Positions 1-5,229 of a stretch of DNA of 7,117 nt are shown here, piece after piece. The notes beneath the pieces are model-generated. The model did not search any database, was not told the origin of the DNA, and saw nothing but the letters and a program-made list of their open reading frames with translations. The DNA is taken from assembly GCA_900554685.1 (NCBI GenBank), contig USIG01000091.1, positions 1-7,117 of the forward strand, in the 5' to 3' direction. The translations under genes and the position numbers were made by a program. Position 1 is the first letter of the stretch. Each line of letters begins with the position of its first letter. This DNA comes from an uncultured Cryptobacterium sp. (GTDB lineage Bacteria > Actinomycetota > Coriobacteriia > Coriobacteriales > Eggerthellaceae).

Positions 1-19
1 TCCGATAAGGCGTTTTTTT
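1..19 (+). terminator. Possible 3' half of a terminator from an upstream gene
   Basis: The window opens with TCCGATAAGGCG followed directly by seven T (13-19). A GC-containing arm running into a T tract looks like the distal arm of a rho-independent terminator. The matching 5' arm would lie before base 1, so the hairpin cannot be confirmed. Confidence 0.25.
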
Positions 20-50
20 GCGGGACGTACTTTTCCTACTCTTAAGGTTT

Positions 51-102
51 AAGGCATCCAGTGGCATGTTTTGCTTAAGACATCCAATATGGTGCATTTC
101 TG
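51..102. repeat. Two degenerate 26-bp tandem units
   Basis: Two units start with AAGGCATCCA (51) and AAGACATCCA (77), each followed by a GGCATGTTTTG or GGTGCATTTCTG segment, giving a 26-base period. The second unit runs into the 31-bp array that starts at 108, and its TGCATTTCTGTGG resembles the CCACATTTTGTGG motif found further on. No coding sense is seen. Confidence 0.5.
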
Positions 103-107
103 TGGGG

Positions 108-263
108 GATATCTGTCGGTGTGACATAGCGCACATGAGATATCTGACAGAGTGACACAGCGCACATAGAATATCCCCAGAAGATGATCCGCCGCACATA
201 AGATATTTACCGATGAGGCACGTCGCGCATAAGGTATCTTTCGGCCTGACACATTTTGTGCTC
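108..263. repeat. Degenerate 31-bp tandem array, five units
   Basis: Units begin at about 108, 139, 170, 202 and 233, with spacings of 31, 31, 32 and 31. Each starts with a GATATC-like block (GATATCTG, GATATCTG, AATATCCC, GATATTTA, GGTATCTT). The first four end with a GCGCACAT-like block (129-136, 160-167, 192-199, 223-230). Units one and two are the closest pair. In unit five the end block is replaced by CACATTTTGTGC, which links this array to the next repeat family. There are no unique spacers between identical repeats, so it is not a CRISPR array. A 31-base period is about three helical turns, which would place bound proteins on one face of the DNA; that is inference. Confidence 0.7.
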
Positions 264-480
264 TTGTGTATTCTTGTGGGGCGCTTTTGCTAGTTTTGCC
301 ACATTTTGGGCTTGTATGCACAAAGTAACGCGATCATTTTGTAGCAAATTAGAATGTTCTTCTCATTGGTGCCACATTTTGTGGTCGTGTGCATACTTTT
401 TGCGCGAGAAAATCAACAAATGGGTAATAGTATTCGAATACGGCAAAACACAAAAATGCATACAGAGTGAAAATGTGGCC
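247..480. repeat. Dispersed TGCCACATTTTGTG repeat, three direct copies and one inverted
   Basis: Direct copies lie at 247-273, 297-321 and 370-396, and an inverted copy at 456-480. The shared pattern is TGCCACATTTT, then about six variable bases, then GTRTGCA. The third copy contains CCACA-TTT-TGTGG (372-384), a perfect 5-bp inverted repeat with a 3-base spacer. The first contains CACA-TTT-TGTG (250-260). The inverted copy could pair with the third copy to form a large imperfect stem around 397-455. Small open frames crossing this stretch have no recognisable protein character and are dominated by the repeats, so I read it as non-coding. Confidence 0.65.
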
Positions 481-502
481 AAAGTCCAAAAAGTAAAACA
501 AT

Positions 503-607
503 GATGCCACTTTATGGAGGCGTAGGATGGCTTAAACGATGCCACTTTATGGAGGCGTAGGACGGTTCAAATGGTGCCATTTTGTAGAGGCATCGGGTGG
601 CTTAAAT
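503..607. repeat. 35-bp direct tandem repeat, three units
   Basis: Units start at 503, 538 and 573 with an exact 35-base period. The first two share GATGCCACTTTATGGAGG and differ at 4 of 35 positions. The third (GGTGCCATTTTGTAGAGG) differs from the first at 8. Each unit ends in GGCTTAAA or GGTTCAAA. A fainter trace continues after 607 (TGCTTGAATAG). The GCCAcTTTaTGGAGG core resembles the CCACATTTTGTGG motif at 372-384, so these units may be diverged members of the same family. Confidence 0.8.
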
Positions 608-840
608 AGGACTGCTTGAATAGTGTTGCTTGTGCTGCACTTCGGGAGGGGTGGCTTTTGCCAGGCATCTTCCTTAGCTCACGTTATTTCCCTTAATAAA
701 TAGTCCTGTTAAATACAAGTGTCGCTATCTTAGAACCGTATTAAATAAACATGTCATCGAGGTAAAACGTAAACTCGTTTTTCCTGATTCTTTTTACAAA
801 TGTTACGGCAATTTCAGCTTTGCGCGGCGTTTCTTAAACC
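608..840. other. Intergenic stretch with no gene seen
   Basis: No open frame with a ribosome binding site or family resemblance is visible on either strand. The part from about 680 to 760 is AT-rich. A weak hairpin AAAACG-TAAACT-CGTTTT (764-781) is followed by only a few more T and C, too weak to call a terminator. TTTACA (793-798) followed by TTACGG (803-808) loosely recalls the TTnACA steps of Gram-positive Pho boxes, but the match is too poor to claim. Confidence 0.6.
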
Positions 841-845
841 TGTCT

Positions 846-851
846 TATAAC
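846..851 (+). promoter_or_regulatory. Candidate -10 element of the phn operon promoter
   Basis: TATAAC is a five-of-six match to the TATAAT consensus. It would start a transcript near 858, giving a leader of about 80 bases before phnD. No good -35 sits 16-18 bases upstream; TTGCGC (820-825) is 20 bases away. A second candidate, TATATT (888-893), also lacks a -35. This is a weak prediction. Confidence 0.25.
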
Positions 852-875
852 CGCGTTCAGATTATTTTTTTCGAG

Positions 876-931
876 CTTTTCCTTCGTTATATTCGCAAAA
901 GTAATTTGCGATTGGAAAAAGAAAGGAAAAG
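876..931 (+). promoter_or_regulatory. Nested leader hairpin covering the phnD ribosome binding site
   Basis: CTTTTCCTT (876-884) is exactly complementary to AAGGAAAAG (923-931), a 9-bp stem. The loop holds a second perfect hairpin, TCGCAAA-AGTAA-TTTGCGA (893-911). The 3' arm of the outer stem contains or overlaps both purine-rich Shine-Dalgarno candidates of phnD (AAAGG at 922-926 and AAAAGGA at 927-933), so folding could hide them. Pyrimidine and purine tracts can match by chance, and no known riboswitch class is recognised. Confidence 0.35.
893..911. promoter_or_regulatory. Operator-like perfect inverted repeat upstream of phnD
   Basis: TCGCAAA-AGTAA-TTTGCGA has perfect 7-base arms around a 5-base centre, 29 bases before the phnD start. 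Length and symmetry suit a dimeric repressor operator. It abuts the alternative -10 TATATT (888-893). It could equally act as the inner hairpin of the leader RNA. No regulator gene lies in the window to pair with it. Confidence 0.4.
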
Positions 932-940
932 GACAGGCAA

Positions 941-1987
941 ATGGAAGGTGTATCTCTCGCAAAGCGTTCCTTGGCAGTGTTGATCACTGCAGTACTTGCG
1001 CTTGGTACCATGTTGTTCGCAACGGGTTGTTCATCGAATTCTGGAGAAGGTTCTTCTGATAGTGAACCTATCACGGTAGTATTTTTACCCGATAACTCTT
1101 CTGCTGATATGGAAGCTTCTCGTGATGCAGTTGCCGACATTATTAAAAACGCAACTGGCCGCGATGTTGAGATCATGACAACGACCGACTATAACGTCGC
1201 AATCGAAGCTCTTGTTTCTGGTCAAGCTCAGATAGGCTACCTTGGCGCTGAAGGCTATGTTCAGGCAAACCAGAAGAACGACAAAGTTCAGTGCGCCTTT
1301 ACGGCAAGCGATGCTAACGGCACTCTTGATGAGGCATGCTATTACAGCCGCATTTGCGTTAAGACCGAAAACGCTGATCAGTACAAAGATGGCGATACGT
1401 ACTCCATTGACAACATTAAAGGAAAGAGCTTCTCGTTTGTATCAGCTACCTCCACTTCTGGTTTTGCAATTCCTTCAAGCTCCATTGTTGAAAAGTTCGG
1501 CTTGGAATCTTCCGATGAACTGCTCGAAGATGGTGCGTTCTTTAGCTCGGTAATGTTTGGCGATTCTCATCAGGGATCTGCAGTAAACCTGCTTTCCGGC
1601 AATGCTGATGTCGCAGCGTTTGATGATGTTGACGTTGATATGTATTTCGATCTGGTATCTGGTGAGCCTAATACGGTTGGTGCGGTATATCAGGTAAAGG
1701 ACAATGCTGAAGCTCCCTTTGATACGGTACGTGGCGAGCAGTTCACCATCATCGGCATCACTCCTGTTTTGAATGCTCCCTTCTGCTACAACACCGATAC
1801 CTTGAGCGAGGATGAGCAAAAGGCTATCACTGACGCCATGACCTCTGCCGATACGGCTTCTAATTCTGCAATTTTCTATGACGGCGAAGACGAAAACGCT
1901 ACTGGTTTGGTTGAAAAGGAATCTGACAAGACCTGCTTTGTTCCAGTTGAAGACTCCTGGTATGACCCCATTCGCAACCTCGGCTAA
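941..1987 (+). CDS. phnD: Phosphonate ABC transporter substrate-binding lipoprotein PhnD
   Basis: This is the extracytoplasmic receptor that binds phosphonate (family members also bind phosphite or phosphate) and delivers it to the PhnE permeases. The 348-residue product has a lipoprotein signal: AKR near the start, a hydrophobic stretch at about 11-27, and lipobox FATGC with the lipid-carrying Cys30, then a Ser/Gly/Glu/Asp-rich linker. The family's segments follow in order: ALVSGQAQIGYLGAEGYVQA (about 90-109), the ligand-contact stretch SATSTSGFAIPS (about 168-179), and SHQGSAVNLLSGNADVAAFD (about 209-228). The ATG at 941 is preceded by AAAAGGA (927-933), 7 bases away. It is the first gene of the operon, and a leader hairpin may control its translation. 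Ligand specificity (alkylphosphonate, aminoethylphosphonate, phosphite) cannot be read from the sequence; the downstream C-P lyase genes favour phosphonates. Confidence 0.93.
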   Translation: MEGVSLAKRSLAVLITAVLALGTMLFATGCSSNSGEGSSDSEPITVVFLPDNSSADMEASRDAVADIIKNATGRDVEIMTTTDYNVAIEALVSGQAQIGYLGAEGYVQANQKNDKVQCAFTASDANGTLDEACYYSRICVKTENADQYKDGDTYSIDNIKGKSFSFVSATSTSGFAIPSSSIVEKFGLESSDELLEDGAFFSSVMFGDSHQGSAVNLLSGNADVAAFDDVDVDMYFDLVSGEPNTVGAVYQVKDNAEAPFDTVRGEQFTIIGITPVLNAPFCYNTDTLSEDEQKAITDAMTSADTASNSAIFYDGEDENATGLVEKESDKTCFVPVEDSWYDPIRNLG

Positions 1988-2000
1988 ATCTCGGCTAAAT
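1979..2000 (+). repeat. 11-bp tandem duplication across the phnD stop codon
   Basis: CTCGGCTAAAT occurs twice in a row (1979-1989 and 1990-2000), and the first copy includes the phnD TAA. The second copy carries a TAA at 1996-1998, but it lies in another frame. It looks like a recent slippage duplication with no effect on the protein. Confidence 0.85.
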
Positions 2001-2018
2001 GGTTTGTTTGTAATTGCT

Positions 2019-2039
2019 CCCGCCGAGTCTCTCGGCGGG
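2019..2039 (+). terminator. GC-rich hairpin between phnD and phnC, possible attenuator or mRNA stabiliser
   Basis: CCCGCCGAG (2019-2027), loop TCT, and CTCGGCGGG (2031-2039) form a perfect 9-bp stem, 31 bases after the phnD stop. It is followed by TTGCAAGTTTATG rather than a run of T, so it is not a classic strong terminator. In transporter operons such hairpins after the binding-protein gene often cause partial termination or protect the upstream mRNA, giving excess binding protein. That role is inferred here. Confidence 0.6.
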
Positions 2040-2068
2040 TTGCAAGTTTATGTTCTATCAATTTTTAC

Positions 2069-2075
2069 GGAGAGG
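2069..2075 (+). promoter_or_regulatory. Ribosome binding site that fixes the phnC start
   Basis: GGAGAGG lies 4 bases before the ATG at 2080. It supports this start over the in-frame ATG at 2014, which would put the intergenic hairpin inside the coding region and add 22 residues unlike any PhnC N-terminus. Confidence 0.8.
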
Positions 2076-2079
2076 AATT

Positions 2080-2994
2080 ATGGCTGATTCGGACCTCTTG
2101 GTTATCGACGACCTTTCCAAAAGTTACAACGGTAAGAGTAAAGCTCTCGATGGGATAAATGTAACGGTTGGTCGTGGCGAATTTGTAAGTGTAATTGGCT
2201 GTTCAGGTGCAGGTAAATCAACGTTTCTGCGCTGTATAAATCGCCTTATTGACCCTACGGAAGGCAGCGTTATTTTCAACGGCGAAGACGTAACTAAAAT
2301 GTCTAAGCGTAAACTTCGCGGAGTGCGTCGTCGTATCAGCATGATCTTCCAACACTACAACTTGGTTTATCGTGCAAGTGCTATCGAAAATGTCTTACAA
2401 GGCAGACTGGGCTACAAATCAAGCCTTGCTGGCGCACTTGGTCTTTATTCTGAAGAAGAAAAAATGGAAGCCTTTGACATTTTGGCAAAGGTTGGCTTGG
2501 CGGAGTTTGCCTACAAGCGTGCTGATCAGCTCTCCGGTGGTCAAAAGCAGCGCGTAGGAATTGCGCGTGCCCTGGTACAGGATCCTCTTCTTATGCTATG
2601 CGATGAACCGATTGCGAGTTTGGATCCTCGTTCTTCCCGTACCGTGATGGAGCAGCTTCGCTGGGCTTGCGACGAGTTGGGTATTACTTGTTTGGTTAAT
2701 CTGCACCAGGTTGATTATGCCGTGGAGTTTTCCGATCGCATCATTGGACTTCGCCAGGGTAGATTGGTTTTCGACGGTACGCCAGATGAGTTGGATGCCA
2801 AAGTTATTTCCTATATTTACGGCACTCCCTATGTGCGTGAGCATGCAAACGGAGTAGAGGAAGGCGAACTGGTAAATCAAGCTCCTGATCGTCCGGGTAT
2901 TGTTGCGCACGAAAGTGATCAGGCCTCTGTTGCATCGGCAAAAGAAGAGGCGTCAGCAAAAGAAAAAGAGGCCTTATCGGGAGTGGCCTTATGA
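2080..2994 (+). CDS. phnC: Phosphonate ABC transporter ATP-binding protein PhnC
   Basis: This is the cytoplasmic ATPase that powers phosphonate import through PhnE1/PhnE2. All ABC motifs are present in the 304-residue product: Walker A GCSGAGKST (40-48), Q-loop Gln91 in IFQHYNLV, signature LSGGQKQR (151-158), Walker B LLMLCDE (170-176), D-loop SLDP (180-183) and switch His209. The spacing and the FQHYNLV and RALVQDP stretches fit the PhnC branch. The Walker A loop has Cys41 where PhnC proteins commonly have Pro; this does not touch the catalytic residues. The protein is about 45 residues longer than usual: after about residue 258 it carries a polar Ala/Lys/Glu-rich tail with a repeated SAKE motif. 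The stop overlaps the phnE1 start as ATGA, so translation is probably coupled. Confidence 0.93.
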   Translation: MADSDLLVIDDLSKSYNGKSKALDGINVTVGRGEFVSVIGCSGAGKSTFLRCINRLIDPTEGSVIFNGEDVTKMSKRKLRGVRRRISMIFQHYNLVYRASAIENVLQGRLGYKSSLAGALGLYSEEEKMEAFDILAKVGLAEFAYKRADQLSGGQKQRVGIARALVQDPLLMLCDEPIASLDPRSSRTVMEQLRWACDELGITCLVNLHQVDYAVEFSDRIIGLRQGRLVFDGTPDELDAKVISYIYGTPYVREHANGVEEGELVNQAPDRPGIVAHESDQASVASAKEEASAKEKEALSGVAL

Positions 2995-3872
2995 GTGCGT
3001 TTTCTTTCTTGAATCGCAGGGTAGCTGAAGGACCTGTCTCAAGTGATATCGCCGATGCCGGCAAGGTAATTCTTCCTGATTCTCCCGAAGGGCGAAAATT
3101 CTTTCGCAAGCGCAGTCTATTTATCGTTGTTCTTGCGCTGGCCTTCATTGCGATCAATGCGCTTTCGGGAGCTGCGGTTGATTTTGATTTTGTTGCGGCG
3201 GTTATGGATTTTCCTTCTGCGGTTGTTTGGATGGCCACCAATTTTGTCCCTACGGCAGAATCGCTAGGGAAGATCCCGCAGATTCTTAATGCTCTTCTTT
3301 CGACGGTTCTTTCAGCGGTTGCCTCAAGCGTAATGGGCGCAATTTTTGCCTATGCATTGGCGGTTTTGGGATGCCGTTCGGTAGGGATTGGCGGTCCAAC
3401 TTCGCTGATCGTTCGAGGTATCGCTTCGCTTTTTCGTAATATTCCTGCGGTAGCATGGGCTTTCATCTTGCTTTTTTCCTTCAACCAAAGTGAATTTACC
3501 GGATTTCTCGTTTTGTTTCTAGGAAGCTTTGGCTACTTAACGCGCTGCTTTTTGGAAACCCTTGATGAAATAAGCGTCGGCGTGATCGAGGCGCTTCGCT
3601 CTACGGGAGCAAGCTATCTGCAGATTGTTACCCAGGCAGTTATTCCTCTTTCAATTACCTCTGTGGTGAGCTGGCTTCTCTATATGATCGAAACCAACAT
3701 TCGCGATGCCACGCTGGTTGGTATTTTGACCGGCACCGGAATCGGTTTTGTATTCAATGTGTACTACAAAAGCTTTGACTATGGCGTAACAGCGCTTATT
3801 TTGCTCTTCATCATCGTGGTGGTAATTGCCTGTGAAGCGACATCTAACTACGTGAGGAGGCAAATCATATGA
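2991..3872 (+). CDS. phnE: Phosphonate ABC transporter permease PhnE (first copy)
   Basis: This is an inner-membrane channel subunit for phosphonate import, of the binding-protein-dependent permease type. The 293-residue product has a cytoplasmic N-terminus of about 41 residues and a first hydrophobic segment at about 43-62. Further hydrophobic segments lie at roughly 98-127, 143-164, 168-187, 216-234 and 265-282. The EAA loop that contacts PhnC is clear: EALRSTGAS from Glu200, with Gly206 and Pro219. The SLFRNIPAVAW stretch (146-156) is typical of the PhnE family. The start is the ATG of an ATGA overlap with phnC, with GGGAG (2979-2983) 7 bases upstream. A different permease follows at once, so the channel is probably a PhnE1-PhnE2 heterodimer. 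Confidence 0.92.
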   Translation: MSAFSFLNRRVAEGPVSSDIADAGKVILPDSPEGRKFFRKRSLFIVVLALAFIAINALSGAAVDFDFVAAVMDFPSAVVWMATNFVPTAESLGKIPQILNALLSTVLSAVASSVMGAIFAYALAVLGCRSVGIGGPTSLIVRGIASLFRNIPAVAWAFILLFSFNQSEFTGFLVLFLGSFGYLTRCFLETLDEISVGVIEALRSTGASYLQIVTQAVIPLSITSVVSWLLYMIETNIRDATLVGILTGTGIGFVFNVYYKSFDYGVTALILLFIIVVVIACEATSNYVRRQII

Positions 3873-4771
3873 GTTCTTCTATTAGCTCTGTTGCCTGTGC
3901 TGAGCGCATTGCTGAAGCGCGGCAGCTCGATGATGAAACATTGGGAATTAAACGAAGCCACCGTGGGCGTATTAAAACTCGTCTTGCAAATAAATCCAAT
4001 AGGATTTTGTGGCTTACTTTGGGCGTTTTAGCAGCAGTTACGGTGTTTACCTTCGTCATTATGGATTACGGAAAGATTCCTATGGCGCAAGCTGTTCCTG
4101 CGGCTCTGGAAGATTTTGCCACCATGCTTACACAACCGTGGTTGGCTAATCACTTCAGCATGGAAGACGTCTTAATAGGCACCCTTCAATCCCTTGCTCT
4201 TGCAGCACTTACTACCTTTATTGGTGCGGTCATTGCATTTTTCTTCGGACTATTTGCTGCTATGAACCTTTCCAATAAGGCGGTTTCAAACGTCATTAAA
4301 GCTATCATGTCGTTTTTCCGTGCGGTGCCAACTATCTTATGGGTTCTTATTTTTACGGTTGCTATTGGCTTGGGACCTGAAGCGGCAGTAACGGGCCTTT
4401 TGTTCCATAGCGTGGCGTATCTGGTGAAGGCCTACTCCGAAAGCTTCGAAGAGGTTGATCCGGGAGTGATTGAGGCTTTGCGCGCTTCGGGTGCTTCTTG
4501 GTGGCAAGTGGTGTTTTCTGCGGTAGTGCCTGAAAAGATAACGGAAATGCTTTCGTGGACGTTCATTCGATTTGAAATCAATTTTGTAAATGCGGTTGCA
4601 GTAGGAGCTGTTGCGGGGGCTGGCGGCGTTGGTTACCAGCTGTTTTTGGCAGGCAGTTTCTATCTCAATATTCATGAAGTAGGCGTCATCGTGTACTTCT
4701 GCTTGGCGGTTGCGATTGTGTTGGAAATCATTGCGACGCAACTCCGCAAACGTTTCATTGTCCAAAACTAG
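3869..4771 (+). CDS. phnE: Phosphonate ABC transporter permease PhnE (second copy)
   Basis: This is the second membrane subunit of the phosphonate importer, 300 residues long. It is a paralogue of the preceding gene: SFFRAVPTILW (148-158) matches SLFRNIPAVAW there, and the EAA loop is EALRASGAS from Glu202, with Gly208 and Pro221. The charged N-terminus is longer (about 45 residues), followed by a hydrophobic segment at about 46-65 and others near 102-132, 145-168, 170-188, 236-260 and 270-290. The start overlaps the phnE1 stop as ATGA, with AGGAGG (3855-3860) 8 bases upstream, the strongest ribosome binding site among the transporter genes. The divergence between the two copies argues for an old duplication and a heterodimeric channel rather than a recent repeat. 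A gap of 27 bases follows before phnG. Confidence 0.92.
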   Translation: MSSSISSVACAERIAEARQLDDETLGIKRSHRGRIKTRLANKSNRILWLTLGVLAAVTVFTFVIMDYGKIPMAQAVPAALEDFATMLTQPWLANHFSMEDVLIGTLQSLALAALTTFIGAVIAFFFGLFAAMNLSNKAVSNVIKAIMSFFRAVPTILWVLIFTVAIGLGPEAAVTGLLFHSVAYLVKAYSESFEEVDPGVIEALRASGASWWQVVFSAVVPEKITEMLSWTFIRFEINFVNAVAVGAVAGAGGVGYQLFLAGSFYLNIHEVGVIVYFCLAVAIVLEIIATQLRKRFIVQN

Positions 4772-4798
4772 AGAGAAAAATCAGGAGAGAAAAAGGAA

Positions 4799-5227
4799 AT
4801 GGAAAGAAAGACTCGTACGCGCATTTTGGTGGAAGGAGATCGTGATGTCCTTGACCAGCTTGCGCGAGAAGTCGAACAAAAGCATGACGTTGCTCTTGTC
4901 AAAGAGCCAACCGAAGAGCTTGTCATGCTTCGCGTGCGTGAAAGCGCGCAGCGATCTCAGTTTTATTTAGGGGAAGCGCTTATGACTTCATGCGTGGTAC
5001 GAATTGGCAGCACGTATGGATACGGCATGGTCATGGGAGAGGATCACGACAAGGCGTTCGATTTAGCGGTAGTTGATGCTGCCTACACCTTTGATTCTGC
5101 TGCATGCGAAGAGGCAGGGTGGAATGCGTTGCTTGCCCAATCGGACGAGCGCCTGCAAGCCAAAAAGCGTATGCGCAACGAGGTGCTTTTGAAAACTCAG
5201 GTAGATTTTTCGACCATGGAAGTGTGA
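4799..5227 (+). CDS. phnG: C-P lyase core subunit PhnG
   Basis: PhnG is a small cytoplasmic subunit of the PhnGHIJ core complex. With PhnH, PhnI and PhnL it is needed to join a phosphonate to C1 of the ribose of ATP, releasing adenine. The product has 142 residues, close to the usual length of about 150. Family blocks visible in order are VRESAQRSQFYLGEALMTSC (46-65), GYGMVMGED (74-82), DLAVVDAA (88-95) and a C-terminal TQVDFSTM (133-140). The ATG at 4799 has AGGAGA (4783-4788) 10 bases upstream; the AAGGA just before the ATG is too close to serve. It is the first catalytic gene after the transporter block and sits 2 bases before phnH. No key family block is missing. Confidence 0.93.
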   Translation: MERKTRTRILVEGDRDVLDQLAREVEQKHDVALVKEPTEELVMLRVRESAQRSQFYLGEALMTSCVVRIGSTYGYGMVMGEDHDKAFDLAVVDAAYTFDSAACEEAGWNALLAQSDERLQAKKRMRNEVLLKTQVDFSTMEV

Positions 5228-5229
5228 CT

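Noticed and set aside
49..321. Open frame of 90 codons on the minus strand in the leader
   Set aside because: It crosses the 26-bp and 31-bp repeats, has no convincing ribosome binding site, and its protein is Cys/His-rich noise without family features.
256..504. Open frame of 82 codons on the plus strand in the leader
   Set aside because: It is made largely of the dispersed TGCCACATTTTGTG repeats. It shows no ribosome binding site and no recognisable protein pattern.
108..607. CRISPR array
   Set aside because: Repeats are contiguous and degenerate, have different periods (26, 31, 35) and are not separated by unique spacers; no cas genes are present.
793..817. Pho box upstream of phnD
   Set aside because: TTTACA followed by TTACGG and TTTCAG has roughly the right step, but only the first element matches well.
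862..1176. Minus-strand open frame over the phnD start
   Set aside because: It is antisense to the well-supported phnD and reads as a frame shadow without its own start signals.
2014..2079. Longer PhnC start at 2014
   Set aside because: The extension would translate the intergenic hairpin, lacks a ribosome binding site and adds residues not seen in PhnC. The ATG at 2080 has GGAGAGG upstream.
5104..5229. Longer PhnH start at 5104
   Set aside because: It would overlap phnG by over 120 bases and add residues unlike the family. The ATG at 5230 gives the expected N-terminus.
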